From positions 30,019,169-30,083,168 of the forward strand of contig CM051005.1 in NCBI GenBank assembly GCA_027704905.1: a DNA stretch of 64,000 nt, read 5' to 3'. The notes under the pieces are model-generated. The model was given only the letters and a program-made list of their open reading frames with translations. It did no database searches and was not told where the DNA came from. Source of the DNA: Muraenolepis orangiensis (Eukaryota > Chordata > Actinopteri > Gadiformes > Muraenolepididae). The position numbers were made by a program, and so were the translations under genes. Below, piece by piece: positions 52,081 through 62,242 of this stretch (the stretch's first letter is position 1; the number at the start of each line of letters is the position of its first letter).

Positions 52081-54084
52081 TATTGTGTAAATATAATGAC
52101 ATGTATAGGCCAATACATCTCACGGTTTGTACGGTGAATATTTACTTTACCTCCATAAAAAAACTCTTAAATACCAGTAAGCCTACAAATAGTTAGTATG
52201 CATAGTTTAATTACTCCATTACAGTTCATTATTTTATATGTGTATGCTATCCAATTATATATAGCCTAATGTTTTATTATATTTGTATAATATAAATGTA
52301 CTGTATTCATTTATTTTCAGTTGACCATACTTTAGGCCTTCTCCTTCCATAATTCCCACGTTTCCGATGTATTTTTAGATAAGATTAGATTCTAATGTAT
52401 TGTCATGAAGTGCAATTAGATGCCAAGTTAGTTGGCATCTGACCAGAGTTACCAAATGTAACAGTGAAGTGCATAGTAATATGCACTTTACTATGCACTA
52501 TCGTCTAGCCGAGCCACCCATGACTACAGAGGACCTAAGGGGAGTTCCCATCCCATGGGGAGTGAACTCCCCTGAAATCTGCTCTCTAGGGCGGGATGTT
52601 TGGTATTGCAATCACGTCCCTGTGGACAAAACAAACCCTTTCCAGTCAGATGATATTCCCAAAGGAGAAACAGCTAACTGCTGTCTGGGCCCATTTGCCT
52701 TTGCCATCGATTCCCATTCCTTCAAGAATGTGGTGCAGCTTCAGCAAAATAACACATGTTGTGTTTATTATTGTCTCTTCATGACTCACTCACTTGAAAA
52801 TCCAAGACAATGAGTGGACTGGATGAAAGATCACATGTGTGTTCTCATCTTCCCCTGCGAGCCGGTCTCAGGGCGCTCTCTGTACCGTGAGCCAGATAGT
52901 AACCAGGTCATCCACAGCAGGGCGTGAGGTGAGGATGGGCACGAGCACGGATTAATCCAAATCCAAATAATGATTGATAACTTATATAACTTAATAACAA
53001 TATAGATGGCCAATCAAGCCAATCAAGATTTTTTATTTAGGAACATTTACTCCCCATTCCTATGTACTTGTTACAAAGGGCAAATAAAAAATCTTGATTG
53101 GCTTGATTGGCCGTCTATATTTGTTATTAAGTTATATAAGTTATCAATCATTATTTGGATTGGACGTCGCAGGTTGTTATGGAACTTGTAGATAAGGTGA
53201 CTAGAAGTATTTAGTTGTGGTTTGTATTTTATTATTTTCCCTCCCTGGCCGGTCAAGACACAGATACGCCCCAAGGCCGTAGCCAGGGAGTCAACAACTC
53301 TCAAAATGTGGAAACACATTTCCTGGAATTTCCACTAACACATGGAATGAATCATTTGTTTTATTATTTTTAAACATGTATTGTATTACATTGCTATTTT
53401 TCTTAATTGTTACCCTTTCTTGTTTCATTGTAAGTAATGGCAGAGATTGAGTTGATTGAGTTCAGATATTGTGGCCAAGGTTTAGCAAATAGTTGTTTTT
53501 ATTGACACTTGGGTGGGCAGAAGGCGTGTTGGTCCCACTTCCCTCTCTTCTCCTCTCCTCTGCTCTCCAGGACACGTTATTTGTCATATCTGTCATATCT
53601 GACAAAATGACTAAGTTAAATGACCCTCCATAACGGACTATTGTAATACCCTTGTTTCTGTAGTGTACGGATCTACACACCAACAGCACAACATATCTAT
53701 TCCTCTTATTTTACTCTTTCCTAATCCTAACAGCTCTCGTCCTCTCGTCCTCTCCTCCCCACCTCTCTCTCTCCTCTCCATGTCTCTCATCTCCTCTCGT
53801 GTCCTGGTAACATGAATATTAAGTCTTTGACAGTCTACATACTGTATTTCACAAACACATTCACTTCCCATCAAATGTATGTAACACATCGTGAATGGTC
53901 AGTGTATCAGTGCATTGTTCACTTTGCATAGTTTCACTTTAACCATTAATATTTGCTATCTCACACTGCTGGTCTCACGCTGTTGTGTTTTCTGTGGAGT
54001 TATGTCATTTGTGTAGTTTTGTTATTTCTTATTTACATGTTTCAATCAAATGTTTACGTTAAACCAGAGCTGCAAATAGCTAAT
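52081..54084. other. sequence between the L2 LINE and the BEL element
   Basis: AT-rich. It holds an unassigned short open frame (52469-52813), the long inverted repeat 52961-53160 and CT-rich segments near 53540-53800. No gene is recognised. Confidence 0.7.
52961..53160. repeat. long near-perfect inverted repeat (foldback), 78/79-bp arms
   Basis: Arm 52961-53038 pairs with 53082-53160 with one mismatch (GATGG against GACGG) and one 1-base indel in the AACAATATAG segment. The loop is 43 bp. It may be a foldback or MITE-type element; no flanking duplication was identified. Confidence 0.93.
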
Positions 54085-54346
54085 TGAGAAACGTTTTGAG
54101 GTTCATTAGCCCAATAGTGCAGTCCCTCTTTAAGAGAGGGGCGTGCTGTGGGCCCACGTGACCGGCGTTTACCTCTTGAAAAGGAAGCGCCAGATTAGTT
54201 TTCTTTGTACTGACTTTCAACCCGGTATGCAGCCGCTTGGTTTATTACCTGCTTCCCTTTTAGAAAAAATAAACAAACAAAAGTGGAATACTGAGTAATA
54301 TCCTTTGTACACCGGGTTGCCCTTTCCGTGGGGAGAAAACGGAACA
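54085..54346 (+). repeat. BEL 5' LTR
   Basis: Starts TGAGAAACG and ends CGGAACA. Contains AATAAA at 54268-54273. Carries 10 extra bases (GGCGTTTACC) relative to the 3' LTR. Confidence 0.92.
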
Positions 54347-54498
54347 GTAATAAACCAACGGCCTGAGCGCGTCAAGCCAAGAGCCAAGTCTGCCACTGCC
54401 CTATCAGTGTTGACCAGTGAAGGAGCACCAAAGGAAGAGGAATAGGCCGAATAGACCCCTCTGTGTGACAGCACTTTGGTCAGTGCGGGAAAAGGAAG

Positions 54499-56340
54499 AT
54501 GGATTCGGCAGAATTAGCGGCCCTGAAAGGAAAGCGCTCAACAGCACAAACCCTCTTCAGCAAGAGAGCCAAGAAGCTGTCCCTCACTATAGATCACCTA
54601 GAAAAAAGGGCGCTTATCGACGAGATCAGAGCACTTGGTGTGGACTTTGGAAAGGTGCACGATACCGGTCTCGAATATGTTGATGCTCTGGGAGAAGTGG
54701 AAAAGGCAGAAGAAGCGGCTCATGCAGAGGAGAAAACGGCGAAGTGCCTTGCCACATATACAGAAACGCTCCAGCGCGCTCAGGAGACCAAATTTGCCTA
54801 TGTCGACTTAAAACTGTACGCTGACGGTGCAGAGGAGATATGTGCCGAGGTTGAGAACACTGATTTGAAGGAGTTGCCGGAGGAAGACTGTCAAGTCCTG
54901 AGAGAGAGCTTGGTGGAGAGGATCAACATGCTTGAGCGGAAGGTGCTTGAATGGGAAAGTCTTGTCTCTGGAGCCAAGACAACAGTGTACAACCAGCAGC
55001 TATACAAGCTGGGAAACAGACTGCATGACTGGTGGCGGCAAAAGTGGAAGCGGACAGAAGTGCTCGACGGGGGAGAAGAGGATGAAAAAGCAAGCGCTGA
55101 TGGAGAGCTAAGCGAGTCCGGCGAGAGACCCACCGGACCTAGCATTCAGCCCCAAAAGCCCAGAGCACCTGCGTTTCCGAACTTCCCCTATGCACCACCA
55201 GAAAGCATCCCTGGCATGTATCCCGGGGCGTACAGCGTCAGACCTCAGATCAATCTTGAAAGAATGCGCCTGCCCACGTTCTCAGGAGACATGACCGACT
55301 ACTACCGGTGGAAGGCTGAGTGGGAAGAGCTGGAACAGCTGGGAAACCCACAGAGGACGGCTGGCGTTACAAGGTTCCACCTCCTAGCAAGTCTCAGCGA
55401 CAGGGTGAAAAAAGACTTGGTTCTGTCCAGCTGCGCATCGGCGGAGGAAATGTTCAGGCGCCTCGACAACCGCTTCGGGAACAAGGCGAAAATCGTCCTG
55501 AGGATATCCGAGGAGGTTCAGGGCCTACCCTCCGTAAAGGGAAACAACCCCAGGAAAGCAATTGAGCTGATCCAGGCCGTGGAGCGGGCCCTTAGCAACC
55601 TTGTGATCCTGGGAGAAGAGGATGTTATAAAGAACCGTTGGGTAGCGCAGTCCCTTGAAAGCAAGCTCCCAAGCTCTCTGAAGGAGAAATGGATTACACA
55701 CAAGTCTGAGGCTGTGAATGGGTTTGCTCTACTTAACCACTTCGACTGCTTACTGCGCTTCCTGAAGAAGCAGGAGGCAATCCTGGAGGAGCTGGATCAG
55801 CTGGAGGCAAGCCCTGGAGAGGGGAGCTCCTCAGTGAAAGGCCCGGCAGAAAAGCCAGAGAGAGGAGTCAAAAAAGCGTTCTCCAAAGCCACCTCAGGCC
55901 AACGAGGGTCACAGTCAAAGCCACGCTTGGGCTCATGTACTGCCTGTGCCGATGAGACACACGCTGGCAGGCTGTTTGCCTGCAAAACCTTCAGGGAGAT
56001 GGATCTTCAGAGGAGAAAGGCCCATCTAAAGACCCATGGGATATGCAATCGGTGCCTTTGCTTCCACCTAAAGGATGGCCGTTGCAACCCAAAGTTCCTC
56101 TGCAGTAAAATAGACTGCCGCAAAGAAGAGTCTCACCACTATCTGCTCTGCCCCAAGTCCATCGCTCAAGAGAAAGACGCTGGCAGCGAGGAGCAAGGTA
56201 TTAAAAGGGTGGATAGAAAAAGCCTCGGGCTGACCAGCCAGCAAGAAGAGCTTCTGGCGAAAGTTACTCCGGAACAGAATTTAGGAAGGCATTTTCCAAC
56301 AAAGCCTCAACCACGATCTGCACTGCTGGAGGTGGACTAA
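54499..56340 (+). CDS. BEL/Pao gag protein, 613 aa
   Basis: An open frame starting MDSAELAAL. The N-terminal 200 residues are largely charged helix (coiled-coil-like), followed by a Pro-rich linker (210-250). A domain starting RMRLPTFSGDMTDYYRWK (about 256-273) is the DUF1759-type capsid region of BEL/Pao and related polyproteins. The C-terminal Cys/His-rich part (about 480-551: CTAC, CNRCLCFH, CNPKFLC, HHYLLC) is the nucleic-acid-binding segment. The frame ends in TAA at 56338-56340 where pol would be expected to follow. Gag and the RT share the same phase; only the protease between them is shifted. Confidence 0.88.
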   Translation: MDSAELAALKGKRSTAQTLFSKRAKKLSLTIDHLEKRALIDEIRALGVDFGKVHDTGLEYVDALGEVEKAEEAAHAEEKTAKCLATYTETLQRAQETKFAYVDLKLYADGAEEICAEVENTDLKELPEEDCQVLRESLVERINMLERKVLEWESLVSGAKTTVYNQQLYKLGNRLHDWWRQKWKRTEVLDGGEEDEKASADGELSESGERPTGPSIQPQKPRAPAFPNFPYAPPESIPGMYPGAYSVRPQINLERMRLPTFSGDMTDYYRWKAEWEELEQLGNPQRTAGVTRFHLLASLSDRVKKDLVLSSCASAEEMFRRLDNRFGNKAKIVLRISEEVQGLPSVKGNNPRKAIELIQAVERALSNLVILGEEDVIKNRWVAQSLESKLPSSLKEKWITHKSEAVNGFALLNHFDCLLRFLKKQEAILEELDQLEASPGEGSSSVKGPAEKPERGVKKAFSKATSGQRGSQSKPRLGSCTACADETHAGRLFACKTFREMDLQRRKAHLKTHGICNRCLCFHLKDGRCNPKFLCSKIDCRKEESHHYLLCPKSIAQEKDAGSEEQGIKRVDRKSLGLTSQQEELLAKVTPEQNLGRHFPTKPQPRSALLEVD

Positions 56341-56511
56341 AAGAGTACCCGGTGGTAATGATGTTACTGGAAGTAACCACTAACTCTGGCCAGCTGATCG
56401 GCACTCTTATTGACCTTGCCTCTGACACCAACTATATAACGAACGCTGCCCAGCGCCTTGGACTAATTGGTGAGAGCATCAAGTTAATCGTCCACGGAAT
56501 AGGAGGGATTT
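56341..56511 (+). pseudogene. BEL/Pao protease segment, out of frame with its neighbours
   Basis: In a frame shifted from both gag and RT it reads KEYPVVMMLLEV and TLIDLASDTNYIT. This is the retropepsin-like region at the start of BEL pol, with DLAS where many aspartic proteases have D-S/T-G. It changes frame again at a T run near 56507-56512. I infer two separate small indels. Confidence 0.75.
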
Positions 56512-58560
56512 TTGCGACTAAGAGTGAAGACCACCAAGGGGACGGTAACGGAACACAAACTGCTCTGCTACGGCCTGGAGAGTATCGCAGCGATAAGTCA
56601 GCCTGTCACTCTGCAGCAGTTGAAAAAGATCTTTCCTGACGTCGCTGCAGAAGAGCTGGTCCGTCCTGAGAACATCGATCTTCTGATCAGCCACAGGGAA
56701 GGTCGCCTAGTTCCACAGCCGTTCAAGATGGAGGGAGATCTTGTCCTCTGGGACGGCCCACTGGGCAAAACCGTTGGCGGTACTCACCCTGATCTCTTCG
56801 AGGTGGTCGATCTAATGCTGCACCAGTCCGAAACTCATTTTGCAAGGTCCATGAGAACATCCTCAAAGGTGTACAAGGAGGTCCTTGTGGACACCATAGA
56901 CCTGAGTGAGGAGGACCCAACGAGGGTGGAAGAAGTGACCCTCAGCAGCACCACTGCCACGAATAAGGAGGTGTTTGAGTGGTTCAAGTGGGATAGTATT
57001 GGAGCAGCGTGTGACCCGAAATGCGGGAGCTGCAAGTGCAGCAAGTGTCCCCCAGGAGGTAACGAGATTACCCTTGGAGAAGAAAGGGATTTAGAGAAGA
57101 TAAAGGACTGCCTCTCTTATGTGTTAGCGGACAAGCACAGCGACGCCCCACACTGGGATGCGGCCTACCCATGGAAGGCCAACCCAGCGATTCTGCCAGA
57201 TAACCGCCGAGCAGTGGAAGCAACCTTCCGAAACACCGAGGCTCGGCTGGCAAGAGAACCTGTATGGAAAGCGGCATATGGAGAGCAGATCCGCGAGATG
57301 GTATCAAGAGGAGCAGCCATCGAGCTCACGAAGGAAGGGATCGAGGGCTGGAACGGACCGATCTGGTACATCAGCCATCTGGTCGCCCCGAATCCTCATT
57401 CTAGCTCAACGCCAGTGAGGATAGTCTGGAACAGTAGCCAGGAGTTTAAAGGGATGAGCCTGAACAACCTCCTGCACAAAGGCCCTGATGTCCTCAACTC
57501 AATCCGAGGTGTTCTCCTGAGATTCAGGAGCAGATTGTACGCTGCTCTTGGAGATGTTAAGAAAATGTATAATTCAGTGTGGCTGAAGGACGAGGAGGTA
57601 CACCTCCATCGATTCCTCTGGAGGGATGACCCCGAAGATAAAATTGGTGTGTTTGCCGTCGTCAGGGTCAACATCGGCGACAAGCCTGCCGGATGCATCG
57701 CTCAGGTTGCCATGAGAGAGACAGCAAACCTGCCCCAGTTCGCATCCATGGTTGCAGAACGCCGGATCCTGACAGAGGACTGCTACGTGGACAACATATT
57801 GACGTCACATAATGACCTCCAAACCCTGATTAAGATGACCAAATGAGTGGAAGAGATCCTAAAAGCAGGCGGCTTCTCCCTCAAGCCCTGGGTCCTGACA
57901 GGTCAAAGTGGGAGGAGTGAAAAACCCACTGACCCCAGCAACGTCGGGTTAACGGAGCCCAAGACCCTGATACTCCCCAACCAGATGCGGGACGAAGAAA
58001 ATAAGGCATTGGGAGTGGGATACGAACCTGAATCTGACAAAGTCTGTGTGCTGACGTCGGTGAACTTTTCAAAGAGGCGAGGGAAGATGAGAACCGGGCT
58101 GGATCTACGGGAGGATGAGATCAGAGACAGCACCCCCGACCCTCTCACCCGGCGCATGCTGCTGAGTCAGATCGCAGGGTTCTATGACCCCATCGGTCTA
58201 GCCTCACCTGCCAAGCAACGAGGAGTGATGCTCATAAGAGAGTCCTTTCAGGAAGCAGGAAGAAACCATCCCTCCAAGGACACCTGGGATGATCCTCTCT
58301 CGCCACGTCTTCGAGAGGCTGCAATACAACTCTTTGAGCAGTATGTGAGGCTTGGCCAAGTCAGATTCGATAGGAGCCTCACACCCCATGGAGCCATAGG
58401 CTGCCCGATGGGGATCACGTTTTCCGATGGCAGCGAAGCTTCCTACGGAGCCGTTCTTTACCTAGTGAAGCTGGTCGAATCAAAGGCCAAGCTCACCCCC
58501 CTAGACCAGAAAGGTGATGTCATTAAAGCAGAGCTATGCGGGGCTGTCTTTGCAACCTGA
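56512..58560 (+). pseudogene. BEL/Pao reverse transcriptase and RNase H start, with nonsense codon
   Basis: Contains the pre-RT segment (DLVLWDGPLGKTVGGTHPDLF), then a Cys-rich CDPKCGSCKCSKC stretch. RT blocks follow: RIVWNSSQEFKG, GDVKKMYNSVWL and CYVDNILTSHND. The active-site tetrad is YVDN at 57784-57795 instead of the usual YVDD. A TGA lies at 57844-57846; the same frame continues to FSDGSEASYGAVLYL and KAELCGAVFAT, the beginning of RNase H, which is then cut off. Confidence 0.85.
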
Positions 58561-59362
58561 ACATGAAGAAAACCATGAAGGTGTCGCCTCTACACTTCTA
58601 CGGACAAGAAGGAAAGCTTGGATCGTGCAGGGACGAAGAACAGTTAAGAAGGTACTGAACAACTGTGTCGCCTGCAGAAAGCAAAGAGCCGAGATGTGCC
58701 GGCAAATAATGAGTGATCTCCCTCAAGAGCGTACCAAAAGAACAAGCCCATTTGAGTATACAACCCTCGATCTTTTTGGCCCCTTTGAGGTGAAAGACGC
58801 TGTTAAAAGAAGGACAAGCAAGAAGGTCTGGGGTATTGTTTACTGTTGTATGGCCTCAAGAGCCGTCCATGCGGACCTCACCGATGACCAGTCGACAGAA
58901 TGTTTCCTCCAAGCATACTCCCGCTTTGTTTCTCTGAGGGGGCATCCAAGGAAACTATGGTCCGATAGAGGCACCAACTTTGCCGACGTCAAAGTCGGCG
59001 ACCTCATCTGGATTGCTGACCCAAACGCTTTGAGAGGTCAGTTTCGTCTGGGCCGGATTCTGACAGTCTACCCTGACAGTAAAGGGATCGTCAGGGATGC
59101 CGACATCGCAACTTGTGCTGGCCTTCCTGTTTCCCTGGCGGGTGGCCGAAAGAAGAGTTCTTCACTGCCCAAGGCAGTTATCAGAAGAGACGTGAGAAGG
59201 CTGGTGGTCCTTCTCCCGGTGGAGGACCAAACTCATCCACCCCAGCTGCCATGGCACCCGCCTCTTCCTGAACCCCTCTCATTCTGCACACCGCCCAATC
59301 CCCTTGTCACACACACACACACACCGCCCTTACCCCTTGTTGGCTGGTTGGTGCAAGCCTAG
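58561..59362 (+). pseudogene. BEL/Pao integrase remnant fused to C-terminal domain
   Basis: In a different frame from the RNase H start, an open stretch reads HEGVASTLLRTRRKAWI and NCVACRK (end of the H2C2 zinc-binding domain). FEYTTLDLFGPFEV (first catalytic Asp) and LWSDRGTNF (second Asp) follow. It then jumps directly to VKVGDLIWIADPNALRGQF and VYPDSKGIV, the C-terminal DUF5641-like domain. The third catalytic residue (Glu) and the surrounding region are deleted. The frame ends at TAG 59360-59362. Confidence 0.82.
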
Positions 59363-59533
59363 CGCTGCCACCATGCCCATCACATTGCACATTCACGAAG
59401 ACGTAAGAACATGCACATCCCCGGGCAGTGTACTACACACCTGCCAAAAGGATGTGATTGACTTGGACATTGGACACTTACACGTGGACATTGTGCAAAG
59501 CTAAGGGTTACAAAAAATTCCCACAGCCAAAAG

Positions 59534-59543
59534 AAAAAAAAAA

Positions 59544-59576
<33 letters not shown>
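59534..59576. repeat. A-run and (AAT)n tract abutting the 3' LTR
   Basis: Twelve A, then about ten AAT units ending exactly at the LTR start, where the polypurine tract is expected. Confidence 0.93.
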
Positions 59577-59828
59577 TGAGAAACGTTTTGAGGTTCATTA
59601 GCCCAATAGTGCAGTCCCTCTTTAAGAGAGGGGCGTGCTGTGGGCCCACGTGACCTCTTGAAAAGGAAGCGCCAGATTAGTTTTCTTTGTACTGACTTTC
59701 AACCCGGTATGCAGCCGCTTGGTTTATTACCTGCTTCCCTTTTAGAAAAAATAAACAAACAAAAGTGGAATACTGAGTAATATCCTTTGTACACCGGGTT
59801 GCCCTTTCCGTGGGGAGAAAACGGAACA
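59577..59828 (+). repeat. BEL 3' LTR
   Basis: Identical to the 5' LTR over its whole length except for the missing 10 bases. It directly follows an A-rich and (AAT)n tract. Confidence 0.92.
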
Positions 59829-59853
59829 CACACAATCTTGAGCATGTAACGAT

Positions 59854-59855
<2 letters not shown>

Positions 59856-59889
<34 letters not shown>
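59856..59889. repeat. (TA)n microsatellite
   Basis: Pure TA run 28 bases after the 3' LTR. Confidence 0.95.
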
Positions 59890-59892
<3 letters not shown>

Positions 59893-61679
59893 ATCAAAAC
59901 AAATAGTAACTTATTGTCTTTCTACTGCAGGCTTGTATACGTGTGCATCTCAGAAAGAGGAAGGTAAGTGGTTGCAAGAGGAAGAAGAGACATGCCAATG
60001 TGGTCAAATTACAATACAAACCATCACAGAAAACAACATCAAGTTAGCTTATGACTGAAGCAGATCCATGACAACATGTCTGATTGTACTATTTACGGTT
60101 CAGCCTTCCAGTTTCACAACTCCTGTGAACATGGAAGTTGTTTCCAGAGTCAGTGGTCAGGAACATCTTACAAGGGCTGTCCTTTATTCACAAGAACAGT
60201 ACAGGTAGGAAGGTAGGTAGATGACCATCTTACAGGATCTGCTAGTGAACACACAAAGGAGAAAATGAGTCTCATTCAGCACAGCAAACAATCACCCACA
60301 GACATTCATTTTTGTGTCATGGTTTTTCGTACACACCTCTTTGTTATCTGATCCTTGGGAATCCACGTTTAATACAAGGAACTTAAAGCAAATGTTGGAA
60401 TGGAATGGAAAAAAGTCAATTACATCTTAACAATTAACAGCGCTGTCAACAGGGTGCCACAGCTTATTTCAGCGTATTTTTGGACAACAGAAGTCTACAG
60501 CTTAGAATCCAAGTGTACAGCTGCTGATTACCAGTCGTGGTCGTCACTGGAAAAACATTTCAACATTAGTCACAAGGGTGTTATAAAAAAAGACTCACTT
60601 TCTCGTGCGCCTCCCTGAGCAGACATGCGAGTGGTTCCCTCTTCTTCCATCTTCCACTTTCCATTCACCGTGTACCAACTCATGGATGAAACATGCACAT
60701 CCATCTCTTACCATACATACGGTACCAAATGCTTCTCCTCCGTTCCTCTTTCCCACCCTTTCACCTTCCGTTCAGTTTAAATGAGAGTGTGTCGTATCAA
60801 TGCCAAATTTAGCAGGTGACAAAACCTGCCAATAACAAGGTATGCATGCAACAGCATGTGTTCCACCTGTAGAGGGCGTCATCTAACGCAACCCCATGTA
60901 CAAGTGGTGTGGTGGTTTGGTTCTCCTCATGCCAGGATGTTAAATTCAAACCTCAGAAACAGCGCCATCTGTGGGGAAGCACAAGCCATCACAAGGGCTC
61001 TTTGTGATTGGGACACTGGGTTCCGTGAAGTCACATCCTATCCCCAGTGGTGAAGCGTCAGGGCCTTCAAGGTATTCAGAGAAGACCCTGGAACTCTCAG
61101 ATGAAACAAAAAAAATCGAATTAATTGTATTAATAAAATGTAATACAATTTAATCAAATTTAATCAAATTTAAATAAAATGACTAAATGAGAATGGTATC
61201 TGTGTTGTTATGTTATATTGCAGTTACGTTGATTTGTTTGTCTTTCTCGGTCCATGCACGACGCATTTGAGTGGTTTTGTGTTGGAAAAACAATGCAACC
61301 AATCAGATATTTTTCTAGGTTGCTGGGAAGAATATCCTTCAACCAAAGTATTCCCGATGACTTTGGCCCTTAGACTGAGAGCGTACGTTTGGATTGACAA
61401 TTTGATCAACCAATCATATAGTGATTTGTAGCCAATGGGCGTATTCTTTCAGATTTCCCCACAGCTCAATAGGGAGCTAGAAGGTATACTGGCTGGAGCG
61501 AGAGGGGATCTAGCGTAGTGCTACGTCAAAATGGCGAAGGCGAATATGATGGGCTGTTACTTCACTACATGGACACTGCTTTACCAACTATGGTACACTT
61601 GGAAATTGGCTGCGACAATCTGATCTGCCTAAATGAGATAAGGCATAAAGTGACTGCCTCCGTGACGTCCGTCTGACTA

Positions 61680-61978
61680 GAAAAAGTGGGGGTCGCGGGA
61701 CCCCGAGGGGGCATGAGGTTTTTTTTATTTTTTATTTTATTATTATTATTTTTTATTTATTTATTATAATTTTTATTATTATTATTATTATTGTTAATAA
61801 TAACGTGAGTGACAAATAAAGGAATTCTAATTCCGACAGATTCACAACAGTATCATCATTGAAAAAAAGCCACATATAATCGCGATTCCCCCCCCCGTTG
61901 GACGGTGATAGTGGGGGGTCGCCAGTCTCCAGTCTGTTATTTTGGGGGTCGCGGGCTGAAAAGTTGGGGAACCCCTGG
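61680..61978. mobile_element. possible fossil of a non-autonomous hAT-type element
   Basis: Contains GGGGGTCGCGGG twice and ends GTTGGGGAACCCCTGG, a terminal pattern common in vertebrate hAT-derived repeats. Only one terminal end is seen, and the limits are uncertain. Confidence 0.35.
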
Positions 61979-62190
61979 TCTACAGAAGGTCCAGTTGTGA
62001 TAGACACGCTTCGCCACTGCCTATCCCACACTTTCAAGGAAAATGGCATCGTTTGGGATGACCTCACTGTGTTTGGTGCTGTCCTTGAAGTTTGAGTTAA
62101 GCCATTTAACTGATTGTGTTATAACAAGTGAAACAATCTTTGGTTTGACGTCTCAGGCTATTTCCTCCGTGACCTTAAACCGGAGAACTT

Positions 62191-62221
62191 GCTGGGTACA
62201 GGCTCTGCTCCTGTACCCAGC
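62191..62221. repeat. perfect 12-bp inverted repeat, 7-bp loop
   Basis: GCTGGGTACAGG at 62191-62202 and its complement at 62210-62221, just left of the 22-bp array. Confidence 0.88.
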
Positions 62222-62242
62222 AGGTTTGCTGGTTATAATAGA

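Larger units (their letters stand above)
54085..59828 (+). mobile_element. BEL/Pao LTR retrotransposon, defective, 5.7 kb
   Basis: Two LTRs (262 and 252 bp, TG..CA ends) enclose gag, protease, reverse transcriptase, RNase H remnant, integrase remnant and a C-terminal domain in BEL/Pao order. The interior is broken: two frame changes around the protease, an in-frame TGA at 57844-57846, a substituted RT active site, and two large deletions (near 58558 and near 58983). The LTRs agree at every base except one 10-bp indel. I found no matching target-site duplication (CTAAT on the left, CACAC on the right) and no convincing primer-binding site after the 5' LTR. Confidence 0.92.
59829..62242. other. 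sequence between the BEL element and the 22-bp array
   Basis: (TA)n at 59856-59889, unique AT-rich sequence, T/ATT-rich tract 61718-61805, a hAT-like fossil end near 61955-61978 and a 12-bp inverted repeat at 62191-62221. No gene is recognised. Confidence 0.7.
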
